64,000 nt of DNA, taken from assembly GCA_963971575.1 (NCBI GenBank), contig OZ020611.1, positions 178,810,071 to 178,874,070 of the forward strand, given 5' to 3'. Source of the DNA: Liopterus haemorrhoidalis. Its lineage: Eukaryota; Arthropoda; Insecta; Coleoptera; Dytiscidae. Positions 34,291-45,422 of the stretch are shown in pieces. The notes under the pieces were generated by a model. That model worked only from the letters and a program-made list of their open reading frames with translations, did not search any database and had not been told where the DNA came from. How positions within the stretch are numbered: position 1 is the first letter of the stretch; every line of letters starts with the position of its first letter. Position numbers and translations under genes: made by a program.

Positions 34291-35314
34291 TGAAAATAAT
34301 TAGATGTTTATGTTGGTTACTTTAAATTTGCCGGTGTTTGTACCCAGATTCCAAATGTTCGTGTTTTGTTTAGTTATGTGAAAAAGTCTAATCGAACTAA
34401 AAAAATATCTTTTTTAGTGCTTCTTGGAGAAACACCGGCGTTGACAGTTGGTGCCAACAGCGAGGGGTGCTATGTTATGATGTTACTCAAGAGTGTGATG
34501 TTGGAAGCAAGTGGCTGAAGGCTTGCAAACTCTACCAGATACCCAGTTGTGGATTGGCGCCAGTCACTACCTGGCCACATCACTACCTGGTCGTCTAATA
34601 TCACATCGTACCTAATCGTTGCTGATGACACCAGGAGCCAATAGACCATCCAATCCAAGATCAGACCTCAGCATGCACTGTCTGCCACCACTACACTATG
34701 GATGCCATCTGAACAAATGTCACCAAGAAAAACGGCCGAAACATCGTACAAATGTATCAAAGGTACCTAGACGCCATCACAGACAGATTCACGCTCTAAC
34801 AATAACTAACATAAGTATCAAAGCCACGAACCATATGTTCATCCTCTCGTAAACAAATATAATAATGTTCAATTTGAGACACCTATTGCTGAATGAATTG
34901 CTTAAATTGATCTGTAACATTAACGAGTCAATAAATCATGTTAATCTGATTCTCTTGTGGTCCAGCTACCCACAAGAACCTAATTAATAAAGATAACTAT
35001 CAAAGACGAATAAAAACATTTCAAAATCATTGATATTCCGTTCCATCACAGAGGGGATAAAAAAGCTTGAAAATTATTGCACAAAAAAAAAACTTTTCCA
35101 AAAAAACTTCGTTCTCCTTATTTTTACACGGATTTATCAAACGATTCTCGTATATTAACTTTTACGTTACCTACATTTCTTAAACTGATTGTATATGGTT
35201 CTCTGCTTTACCAACTTTATGCCCTTTTATATTATTTGAGTGAACATAAACCCAAATAAGCCTGTTTTAAATAATAGAAGTGCCAATTATTTTTTTTTTT
35301 TTTAAATAGAAGTT
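34291..35314. other. GC-richer unexplained segment
   Basis: 34430-34850 is clearly less AT-rich than its surroundings. It contains ttggtgccaacagcgagg and attggcgccagtcactacc, which look a little like LTR-retrotransposon primer-binding sites. No LTR pair or gag/pol reading was found. The remainder is AT-rich. Confidence 0.35.
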
Positions 35315-35322
35315 GTCATGGC

Positions 35323-36250
35323 TAGAGATGGCAACGATTAATCGAACGATTGAATCGAATATTTTGTTTCATTTAATCGATGAATCATATGATATTTTTG
35401 GTTTCGATTAATTAATAATTAATCGCTTAATTTATTATTTAATCGATAACTTTATTTTAATTTCAAGAAATTACGTAATTGTATTGTTGAAACACTGGTC
35501 GGTAGTTTTCTTCTTTTCAATAAAATCTCTAGATTATTAAACCTTGAGAACACTCGTTCTACCCCATCTAGAGAATCAAAATCAACCAAATTTCTGCACA
35601 ATAAACAGCTGTAGTTTGCGTCTAGTCAGTTCAAATGCTCACTACCGAAACACATCTTCCAACTCGATAATATGCGAGAAAAGCCTGGCAAGTTACAGGT
35701 CTTTTGGATACAAGCCCTTGTTTCCTTAATCGTCTTTGGACAGTTCTTGATGAAACAGTCAAATTTCGATCTTCTTCGAAATGACGTGCGAGAAGTTAAG
35801 CACTAGTTACGAGCGCGTAGAACAATAAGGGCAAGAAATCATTCGTCTCGAGCGCTTGTGATGAAGCTTTATAGCGTAATTAATAGAGTTTTGAGCTACA
35901 TCCAACACACCAGCGATATTCCAATACTGCGGCCATATTCATATAATGACGCAGTTTTTACAACGTCTTTCCGCCACATTTTAATTTTATTGCACAAAAA
36001 AGACTCGTAGTAGTTAAGAAATCTCTAAGATGGGTAACTAATGGCTTTTATTTTAGCAATGAGTTATTTGTGTTAAAACTTACGTACTGATATAGTCTTC
36101 GTTCAAACAGGCATTATTTATTGTTACGGCCTGTTTAAATAGCGACAAAAAATATTTGTTTATGCAGACATTGAATTACCTCCCATTACTTATTTATAAT
36201 ATTTCGAGTAATCAGATCAATTAATCGATTAATTTTTACTGCCACCTCTA
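35323..36250. mobile_element. hAT-type element, 928 bp
   Basis: The ends are TAGAGATGGCA and, inverted, TAGAGGTGGCA, with a perfect 8-bp duplication GTCATGGC (35315-35322, 36251-36258). Both subterminal regions are rich in ATTAATCGA-type motifs in inverted arrangement. It has no hAT transposase but encloses a Tc1 transposase fragment on the minus strand. Confidence 0.9.
35640..35960 (-). pseudogene. Tc1-type transposase N-terminal fragment inside the hAT element
   Basis: The minus strand reads VSSRTVQRRLRKQGLVSKRP, the second helix-turn-helix of a Tc1 transposase. It is preceded in another frame by FLALIVLRARN and, further up, by QYWNIAGVLDVAQNSINYAI, the first helix-turn-helix. Stops and at least two frame changes are present and the catalytic part is missing. 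It probably entered the hAT element by nested insertion followed by deletion. Confidence 0.7.
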
Positions 36251-36258
36251 GTCATGGC

Positions 36259-37807
36259 CATCTTCCAATTTTTCTTTTGCATGTGTAATCAAGAAACTTT
36301 ATCTAAACAATTAATTCCATTCTTTGTATCATTGTAGGCGAGAATGATATCAAGTTTGTAATTATTGTCATTCCCAGATATTGCCTGGTCGTCAATAAAC
36401 AGCAGAAATAAGAAAACGACTTACTAATAAGAATTGTCGGCGTCATAAAATGATTTATGTTATGAAAAATTAGAAAAATATAAAATAATATTAAATGAAA
36501 TAAAAAATAAAAAAGTTACTTAACGTAATTGTTACTCTTGCGTCAAGTCTGATTATTTTTGGGACGGTAAGGGTTAAAATATAATATCATTGATTACAAT
36601 ATCCTTGAACCGTAAGGTTATTAGACCCAATGTAATTTTCATTAATGTTAAGAAACACATAACAATAACATTTCTCCAATGTTTTCCCAACAAACAACAG
36701 AAAGATATAAAATATAGATAATCACGAAATCAGTATTTGTATGAAAATAAAGAAATAATGTTGAATTAAATTTAATGATTGTGAGCAAGCAGTCGACCTT
36801 GCGTTCCCGGAAAGGTTAAAATATATCTATAGGTCAGCAGCTTGGAATAGGTAATAGTATCATTTATGTATCACACTATAAAAAGCCTTACAATAAATCA
36901 CCATCAACACACTGTATTTTATATAAATGGCTATTGGATTTTTATATGTCATCGTTAAAAACACATGTACAGGACATATATAATGAATAATGGCTTTCTT
37001 AGAACAAGGTTGTAATTTGAGGAAGCGATAAGTTGACGGTGAACTGCTCTGTCTCAGTACTACTTCAAAGGGGTTCTGCCAGACACATTACTTTAAATAA
37101 CTCATTATTTAATAATCAGTTATATGGTAATAAATCATTTGGAGAAATAAATAATTGACGACTTGCGACGAATGGGATGGGGTGTATTGGGATGGAAAAC
37201 ATTACTTTAAAATAGATCCGCTGTACCAAAGTTTCGCGTTGCTTTCATCAATGTATCGTTCTCCCCAATTCAACCCAGATAAAGGGATGAGTATCAATAT
37301 TCGATAATTTTTAGACATCTGTATTTCTTAACGAATTATCGATGATTTCTCATTGATATTGCAAGATCTATTATATCAACTATTGATGTTTTAGTCTTAT
37401 TTCCCTCGATTTTCCCACTAAAAATTAAACATAAAATCCACATGCACGAAAATTAATGTAGTTGAAATAAAAAATTTGTTGATTTTTTGTTTTCTTTCTA
37501 CTTATGTAATATGTGTAAGGTACTGAGCCAATTCCAAGACTGATTTAAAACATTTCTGCAGAAACTAATTTAATTTTATTTAATTATATAAATTTGTGGT
37601 AAAAATGTTATTATTTTTTTTCCTATATCCGACAGTCGCGATAGATCGCGCAGTTTCAACTTGGTATGTGATGTTATGTTATGTCACATGTCAGTAATTG
37701 TCGGTAAAATTTCTGGCATTTAATTCTACTAAAGTAGAACTAAACTAAATGTCAGTTAAAAGAAGCAGTCAGTATGATTTTGTTTAAAAAATAAAAATAT
37801 CGCGTAG
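36259..37807. other. No recognised feature
   Basis: AT-rich sequence with no motif-bearing frame. Confidence 0.4.
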
Positions 37808-37962
37808 TCATTAAGTACCTTAGAAAAAAGTAGTACCGAATTGTCAGCGATGGAAATCCATGGAGATACGGTTATTAGATTGGATGGAGATGCTCCTTCG
37901 TATTCAACAATTTGCCGCTGGGTAAATGAATTCAAAAAAGAAAGAACCAGTATCAAGGAATT
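37808..37962 (+). pseudogene. Mariner (DD34D) transposase N-terminal fragment
   Basis: VIKYLRKK in one frame is followed, after a frame change, by DGDAPSYSTICRWVNEFKKE and RTSIKE. This is the N-terminal DNA-binding part of SETMAR-like mariner transposases (VIKYLxxKG...GDSAPSYxTVxRWxxEFKRGRTSIED). It stops 12 bp before the MITE at 37975. The catalytic domain is absent. Confidence 0.7.
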
Positions 37963-37974
37963 TTGCATCACTTA

Positions 37975-38113
37975 GGGCAGGTTTTACAATTCATGGTTAC
38001 CTGCTGGTTAGCTCAAATCAATGGCTAACGACATATTTGCAATAAAATAATTACCATAAGTTTCCACGGTATCCACTAGCCAGAGACTTAACTGCCAAAT
38101 GTAAAACTAGCCG
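37975..38113. mobile_element. Harbinger-like MITE, 139 bp
   Basis: The ends are GGGCAGGTTTTACA and, inverted, CGGCTAGTTTTACA, flanked by TTA (37972-37974, 38114-38116). It shares the interior stretch atggctaacgacatatttgc with the copy at 47273-47414. Confidence 0.8.
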
Positions 38114-38232
38114 TTAGTGATCATAGATGAAACGTAATTGGAAGGAATTGGATTTATCACAGTTATCCGACTTCAAAGGTAAAAGTGGTACCAAAAGTGG
38201 AAACAACTTGTCTACGAGAACTGTGTTATAAT

Positions 38233-38786
38233 GGTGCCTACAGACGGTGCGCCAGCGTTCGCCAGCGCTAGTTCTGACGCTGGCCGTAACATGAAGCACT
38301 GGCGGACAATTGTACTTTTGTACCCTACAGACGAAGCGTCCGTGCTGGTCAAGTACAAAAATAGCGAACATGGGCCAGCGCTTGTAAAATGGCGTCTGAC
38401 AGTGAAAGTGAGGTTATGGCCGCAGCTTCGACATTGCTTTTGATATTTAAATTAGATTAAAAGTACAACAAATTACTTTTTACTTTAAGTAGGCTTCATT
38501 ATTACGCAAAAATTGTTATAATTTTCCCTATCAGCACAACACTCTCGACTGATGTGCTGACAAGTGTGTCCACGTCGTGTGTACGGTGCTAACAAGCATG
38601 TACAAGTCTGCACCGATGTTGGTCAAACTCCTTTGACTTGTGATAGAATACCGCCTCGGAAGCGAACGTCGGCCAGTGGCAAGCCCAACCTACGCTCTGG
38701 CTGTGACTTGTTGCCCATACACACGATCCGCGAAGCAAGACAAGTATAAACATTGGCCGTGACTTGCCACGCCGTCTGTAGGCACC
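38233..38786. mobile_element. GC-rich TIR element
   Basis: The ends GGTGCCTACAGACGGTGCG and, inverted, GGTGCCTACAGACGGCGTG face each other across 554 bp. The subterminal regions are GC-rich with repeated tggccgt / cgctggc motifs. The reading frames inside follow the repeats and look accidental. The target duplication is unclear (aat against tta). Confidence 0.7.
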
Positions 38787-38799
38787 TTAAGGCAATCGT

Positions 38800-38960
38800 A
38801 GCACAAGTCAAGTATTACCCTGATAACCTCGAATTGGACGCATGCCGTTAAAATGTGCGACACAGACAATTCTGTGCCATTTCTGTGACAATTCACGTGA
38901 ATGGTAATATGAAGGCGTGTGATGACCACATCAACTTAACAGAATAGTATGACATTCCAG
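38800..38960 (-). pseudogene. LINE C-terminal fragment
   Basis: The minus-strand frame VITRLHITIHVNCHRN followed by TELSVSHILTACVQFEVIR matches the LINE copy at 52680-53230 (ITRLRIGHCWRTH...TDLSVLHLLTEYVQFEDVR). Only this block is present. Confidence 0.65.
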
Positions 38961-39284
38961 TTATCCTGTCAGTTAGCAACAAACCGTTTCAGTTGAATTG
39001 GCTGTAGTTGAGGTAGCATCATCTGGAAATTTGCAGTTCCCGTCAATTATAAGTCGGTGGTAAGCGGATTTTTAAGCCACATCACCAGATTCTTAACTTC
39101 AATAACTATTGGGGTACAAAGTGGGCAATGTTTACCTAGTATTATACACTTCATTTTGTAATACGTTACTAGATCTAGTGACTTTGGTGATTGTTGAATC
39201 GTAAATAGACTTTTATGGAACTAGGTGAACTTATAAAATGGCATTTAAATTTTTGGTTAAGTTTCATTGTATTAAGGATATAGG
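38961..39284. other. No recognised feature
   Basis: Nothing identified between the LINE fragment and the SINE. Confidence 0.4.
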
Positions 39285-39456
39285 TATCATGTTTTCTTTT
39301 TTTTTTTTAATGATCGTTGTACTAAGGCAATTAGTTGTCCTTAAGACAATGCTATCTTTTTTTTTTTTTAAATTCCATACCTGAATGGGATTTGAACCCA
39401 AGATCTTAGAAACGCCGGGCACATGTGTTACCACAACGCTAGGCCGGTCGGCTAGA
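39285..39456 (-). repeat. tRNA-derived SINE with A-rich tails
   Basis: On the minus strand, GGCCTAGCGTTGTGGTAACA (A box-like) and GGGTTCAAATCCC (39387-39399, B box-like) have the spacing of a tRNA internal promoter. They are followed by an A-run (39357-39370 as T on the plus strand), a short spacer and a second A-run (39295-39308). This is a typical pol III retroposon layout. Confidence 0.75.
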
Positions 39457-40718
39457 TCATAGTCATATATTGGGTACACCATTGGTTATATCATGGTCTA
39501 TAGATTGTCATTAATATCAATTATTTGTCCAATATTTTGAAATATGCCATTTCAGAATAACCACTCTTAGATGATATTATAAATATACAACAGAAAATTA
39601 AGTTTCATTCTTAGTTACATATTATAAAATGAAACATATTAGCTGTCTTTCTTTGGAACTCAGTTGTATGGAAAACTAGTGTTGTATATAATAATTATTA
39701 TAATATAGTAATACATGACACCGAGAAAGGAAAAAATATATTTTATTATATTTATTTATTTATTTTATTTTTTCCGTAGATGACCACACTAGCCAAAATA
39801 CGCATCAATAAAGTTATACTTTTTGAAAAATGAACCGAGTTTATTTAATTCCTTTCAACATTTTCATCATTCATCCTGAAATGATATTCATTATTCATCC
39901 TCTTTTCTAAATATTTCAACAAGTGCCTTCAACTAATTCAATTAATATTATTCATAATGTTTGTAAATTTGACAGATGTCGATTGATCTAGTAGTTTAAA
40001 TACTGAAACAACATTGCGAAATAAATTCTGAAACATGAACAATATTTGGAACGGAAGTATCCAGAATTTCACGAATATTTCAATATCAATTTCAAACATA
40101 ATGCAATGAAATAAAACAAATACTCAGTTCGTTTCAGTAAGCTTTATTCAATTTCATTCGATACGCAGTACTAGTATTTCAACAGTTATGAAAAATATTA
40201 TTGAGAAACACATATATCTGAAATAATTCACATTTCCACCACTTTTCATATGATCGGCAATTTCAATAGAGTTTGATAACCTCTGTTTTGAATGATGAAG
40301 CAGGAGTAAAAATGAGTTGTAGATATATCAGCAATGACCTAGAGTGCTATGGATGGATTCTAAGAGCAATGACCTTACAAAAATAATGGTGTAGTCAGAT
40401 ACATCAATAATAAAACACTTTCAAAGCCTTCATGTTGGCAAGGTATCAGGATATATTTTAGTTATTGCTGTTCCTTAGGCAATAAAACTGGCACTCGACG
40501 ATGAATTTTTATCATCTAAGTGAAAGAGAGTTATCGCTCAAATCTAGGAGATATTGACGGATAACCATAATTTTTATTTAAACTCATTAACTATTTGGAA
40601 GTTATATCCTCCAACAGATATCTTTCTTCTTGCCGTATTCCTCTATTTGAAACTATTATGTACTTTGCGTAATAAAATTTGAAACTACGAAATTTGATAA
40701 AAGCGTCATAAGACTTTG
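39457..40718. other. No recognised feature
   Basis: AT-rich sequence. There is ordinary A/T clustering near 39735-39770. Confidence 0.4.
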
Positions 40719-40737
40719 TTAACCGCTTAAGGACTAC

Positions 40738-40842
40738 GCCCGAGTATACTCGGGCGGCTATTATGTGCGAAAATTCCCACACCCGAGATAACTCGGGCAA
40801 GCTTTACCTGCAGAAAAGATTACTCCCGACTGTACTCGGGAG
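40738..40842. repeat. Three CCCGAG...CTCGGG palindromes
   Basis: GCCCGAGTATACTCGGGC (40738-40755), CCCGAGATAACTCGGG (40782-40797) and CTCCCGACTGTACTCGGGAG (40823-40842). Starts are about 41-44 bp apart. Confidence 0.9.
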
Positions 40843-41054
40843 AAAATAAATACGATTCATGGTTTGTGAAAGCGAGACAAAAGACAGCTACGATGATTTA
40901 AACGAGGTACGAGAGAAAATGAATATTTTTTTATGAATTTCTTTTATTTCTCGATTCACACTATGCACCATAATATTAACTTTCAATCCCATTTTGGGTC
41001 CGAAATGGCTTTTATGAAGGATATATATGTTCAATAAATAAAATTTTCCATTTT

Positions 41055-41590
41055 TACTTGCCCGACCTTAATATATAAGGGGCAAGTATTGTAATCGCGA
41101 AAAGTTCGTTCTGGTACTAAAAAATTCTCCTATTAAATGGGAAAAACCCTATTGTTTTTTATGAAAATCGGTTGACTAGAAATGGGAGTTTACTCCTGTC
41201 GATTTTAAGATTTTTGCGAATATTTAGCAACAGAAAAATATTTCGAAAAAATTTATTGAACAAAAGTTACTATAAATGCAATAACTAATAATTTTTATTT
41301 GAGACGTTTCTTGATAAAACGAAAAATTTCGAAAAAATTTTGTAAAATTATTTAAAATTTTTAGTCTCAATTTTTTCATACTTATATGTAACGTTTCCAT
41401 GGTCATAATAATTAATTCGTAACTAGTAAAGCAAGCCTTGGACAAAAATTTGTATAGAACATAATTTGATGTATTTTTGAAGATTTATCTAAATATTTAA
41501 TTTTTTTTTTTTAATTTACATTTTTTTTTAAATATTTTTTTTTATGGGAGGGCAAGTCTAGCGGATGTTTCCCTTCGCCACTGGTTTAAT
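41055..41590 (+). repeat. Repeat family B, copy 2
   Basis: It begins with the hairpin ACTTGCCCGACC...AAGGGGCAAGT, runs through aaaatcggttgactagaaat and tttccatggtcataataatt, and ends gtttcccttcgccactggtt. It matches 6485-6890 inverted and 61720-62300 direct. Confidence 0.75.
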
Positions 41591-41616
41591 TTTTTAATGA
41601 TTACTGAAGGGGTTAA

Positions 41617-42390
41617 TAAGAAATTATTTAGAATATAAATTATCACCTTCTAATACTGCCCTTTTGCTGCTACATATCACTGCCAGAAAATTTTTCACTT
41701 TTGAAAACATATTTTATAGGCAGTTTTAGGGACTGTTTTTAGAATATTTTTCGAATTTTTATTTACCTCTTCAATCATTTAAGAATGTAGTTCTTTTAAC
41801 GTACTCAATTTTGGAAACAAAAAACGTAACACGAGGCAAAGTCATGTGAGTATGGTGGATGAAAAATGATTGTTTTTAACCAAAAACATTGGTAAAGTTG
41901 GTTTTAGAAAGTAAAAGTCTACCCGATCTCTCCTAATCTTTGATTAAATTTCTATCATCTTCACAACGCCTGAACCATTTAAAACACGCTGTTCGACTAG
42001 AGCATCTTCTCCAACTGTTTTGAAAACTACAAATATTTCAAATGTTTTTCAAGCTTTCATAACCATCTTAAAATCACTGGGTTAAAAAAAAATACAAAAA
42101 GAGCTATAAACTCGGACGAAATAACTTGATGAATTAAAAATCAACGGCCTAAATAACAGATCCATCATATCCAGTCGCTATTTGTTCTCTGCATCTATTT
42201 GAAATTTCGAGACACGCGTGTGGTGTAAAGCGCCTGAGTATTTTTACTTTGTTTATAAAAATGATGAAGTTTTAAGGCATGAACACGCTGGTGCATTTAT
42301 TTTTTAAATCGGTGCAACCATTCCTTAGTTGAGGGAATATACACACTTTCAAAAGAACTTATATATTAGAGATAAAACTGAATGTAAATA
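41617..42390. other. No recognised feature
   Basis: AT-rich; no repeat or gene was recognised. Confidence 0.4.
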
Positions 42391-42695
42391 AAGTCCGTTC
42401 AAACGATAAAATGCAGTACAGGGCAAATGGAGTAGTTCTTTTTTATACTCTTTGATGGGTTCTCTCAATAACACTATCTATTTCTTCTATGGCGAGGTTG
42501 TCAGCTGTATACCACACTGATCGTTAAAAACACATACAATTAGTTATTCATTTTCCCCCTAATATTTTTTCAACAAAAGAATATAGATTAAACATAATAA
42601 TTTGGATTCATCGACGTATTTGACTCTTTTACATTTGGCAACACCGCTCCCATTTCCCATAAGGGCAACATGGCAGTCTAACGTTTGAACGGACT
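42391..42695. mobile_element. MITE, about 305 bp
   Basis: AGTCCGTTCAAACGATA at the left is matched, inverted, by AGTCCGTTCAAACGTTA at the right. TAA precedes the left end and TAA overlaps the right end, suggesting a Harbinger-type 3-bp target. No coding content. Confidence 0.75.
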
Positions 42696-43019
42696 AAAGA
42701 TGTATTGTTGAAATATTTTATTTTTATAAATTACACTAGGCAACAAATTTGAACAAATTTTTTACAACATGAGTAAAATTAACTGTTTCAGAATAAACAT
42801 AACCTACTATTCACGAAAATGTCAGTAAAAAGTTTGTAGCACCCTCAGATTTTTAGTTATCCAACTTTGAATAATTTACGTTATTATCCGTGTAACTGTT
42901 CCAAGGAAACATTTTAAAAAATATATATACAACTGTATTAATAAAAATAAATTTTTTGTAAAAAAATAATACTGAAAAACTTTGACAAAATATAAATCAT
43001 GAAAAAAAAAAGATAAAAA

Positions 43020-43737
43020 AGTTATTGTTTTCTTCTATGAACGGTATCATTTTCAATCTGCAAAAACCAGCACTAGTAGTCTTCCATCATGGTTGAATCC
43101 CACCTTCCCTGGTAACGATATTCATTTGTACTTATATCCTGGTGAAACCTATCACCTTGCTCATCACTTTAAATTTAAATCTGAATCTCGTACTAAATTG
43201 TTTAGTTCAGTTTGAGTTATGAGAGTTTGTGTTTCGGCACTACTTCGAAAATCGTAATCCGGATCGGAAGAAGTCGATGGACCTACTTTATGCTCTTCTA
43301 CAATTTCATCAAATAAATTTAGAAACTGTTCCCAATCAGAAGGTGGTTTAGGAACTAGAATGTCAGTCCCATGTAACACTGGTTTCATAACAGAAAGAAT
43401 GTCAGGATATTTAATTTTATTTTTGATTTTTCTGAATCCAGAAATTTTTATCATACAAAAGTAACAGTCTGTAGAGTGATTTGTAGGTTCACGCCATATC
43501 ATTAGTACACTAAATGGGATAGTATTATTCTTTCCCTTCAACCACTGAATTAATTTTATATAGCACAATATACAGCATATATGTGGCGCCCAGGTTTTAT
43601 CTTGGTCTCCAACATGGCAGCCAAAATAATTATAATAGACTTGTTTTACTACATTTGTTATGATTCTACGTTGTGTTTTTGTTGTAAATTGACCACACAA
43701 ATAACAAAAATTGTCTGGCTAATTAATACAGCCACAA
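43020..43737 (-). pseudogene. Internally deleted copy of a Cys-rich repetitive insect gene family
   Basis: The minus strand opens with FCYLCGQ and continues through YYNYFGCHVGDQDKTWAPHI, CCILC, MIWREPTNH and DCYFC. This Cys/His pattern is typical of a widespread, often multi-copy insect protein family of unknown function (LGDQDKxWAPHxxCxxC...VWREPxNHxxDCYFC). The frame runs to LNNLVRDSDLNLK and stops at 43164. Immediately after, in another frame, come SDEQGDRFHQDIST, RYQGRWDSTMMEDY and a stop in place of the usual CW. In the relatives I remember, a few hundred residues separate these blocks, so the middle is missing. A TAG stop lies four codons before FCYLC, and no ATG is evident near the start. 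I call it a pseudogene; a spliced gene with a tiny intron is less likely. Confidence 0.75.
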
Positions 43738-43740
43738 TGG

Positions 43741-45422
43741 TGTCCCTTCATTGTCATTATATAACATTAAACTATTATACACTACTTTTCGCACTTGTGT
43801 TACGTCCAAACTTCGATTCAAATACTACAAGTAAAACGAAAACAATTACAAAATACCCCCCTACCTTACCCTTTCCAACTATCCCCTCTGCAGTCACGAA
43901 CGCCAAAATTCGAATAATTACGTTTAAATTTGTTTCATGAATAAATAAAAATTGCGACCTCATAGAAAATGTTTGAGTTCAGATTTAGAATCAGGGTATT
44001 GGAGTTAACTAAAAGTCATTGTTTTCATACATGTTAGTAACACCCTGTTGACCTGTGTTATGCCTGTGCCTAATCTAACCACAAGCAAGCAATTTTGATT
44101 AACGCATAATTCCATAATTCTCTGGAAAATCGCGTAATTTTCCACTAAAGCATTTATTATTATTTTACGACTATTGCATGTCATTGCAGATAATGTTATT
44201 TGGCAAATCTGGCGACAAATTTCGTCATTATTTTCAACAGTCTCCGTCCGTATAAATTTCTAAGAAACGCTATAAATAATCTTAGTAACAAACCAAAAAT
44301 AACTCAACAAAACTTAGGCCCAATGGATGTAACAATGAAACTCCACACCATACATGACACTAATGAATACTGGCTCAGTGCCATTATAAGTATGATGCTA
44401 ACTTTATTAATAAAAATATGATTGTGTTTCGGCATGTCACTGTATCTGCCAACAGGAAGTTATGTATTTCCAGGAAACTGAGCTCATTCTACATAATATT
44501 GTAATGTCAAGGCACAACCGCAATATAACAGCAAAAACCGTAAATTATGCTATACTGATGTAACACGTCAATCTACTTAGATATTAGAATAACTGACGTG
44601 TGATATTGTGTTTTTGCTCGCGAAAATCACACATTATAGGACTATAGAATGCGTCAGAATATTTTCCAATTAGTGATGACTCAGAACTAATTTGTTTCCT
44701 GGTGCTATCAATTTTTGCATATTTGTAGAAAACAATTTGTTTTAAATATAATAGCTTCGAGGAAATTAGCAGGCACGTGGATATGAAATTAGAGTAGTTT
44801 TCATAAGGTGCCGCGACATACTGTACAACTCTCTTCAATCGTAAGGTGTTCCAGTAGCGGATAAGGGAGTTACGAGTCCCGTCATAATAGTTCTTCCTAT
44901 TATACAGTGAATTTATTTTTTAATGCAACATGTACTATGTCATTACCATGGATACAGTTTTTGACAGCAATATAAATCGTGTTCATTTTCATTTGCAACA
45001 TAGACAATTAGTGTGTAGGTATACTTTTGCTCATTGCTGATTGCTTAAGAGAAGTTTCTGCTGTATGTAGTGCAACTTATCCAGATCGGCCAATACCAAA
45101 TACGTTATTTATAAATTAAATTCTTACATTATATACAAATTAGCATGAGAAGTTTAGCGAACTTTCATTTAGCGAAATTCAATAGACTTGCGGGCGAAAA
45201 TATATGATCTAGGAGAATAACAAGTATATTCGCGAAACGGGATTACTTAGGGTGATTTCTTGTATGCAACCATGTTTTATATTTTACTTTGAATGATTGC
45301 ACAGAGAGATTTTAAGCACTTGATTATTTTTTATTTTTTTATACTTGGTATTAGATTATACATTGATGGGGCGCAATAGGAGAAGGATCGCTCAAAAAAT
45401 GAACTTTTGTGGGCTGGAAGTT
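43741..45422. other. No recognised feature
   Basis: Frames at 44200-44421 and 44584-44838 have no motif. AT-rich throughout. Confidence 0.4.

Larger units (their letters stand above)
40723..41612. mobile_element. TTAA-flanked (piggyBac-like) non-autonomous element
   Basis: TTAA stands at 40719-40722 and 41613-41616. The adjacent ends are CCGCTTAAGGA and, inverted, CCCCTTCAGTA, an imperfect terminal repeat beginning CC as in many piggyBac elements. Three palindromes follow the left end. A family B repeat occupies most of the right half. No transposase is present. Confidence 0.5.

Noticed and set aside
34430..34850. LTR retrotransposon leader with primer-binding site
   Set aside because: The two tggTGCC/tGGCGCC motifs are short, and no LTR pair, gag or pol was found.
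38231..38811. Several overlapping frames in the 38.2-38.8 kb region
   Set aside because: They lie on both strands of a GC-rich TIR element, where low stop density explains them.
40591..40800. 69-codon minus frame through the palindromes
   Set aside because: It reads across the TTAA boundary of the element and its palindromes, so it is not a gene.
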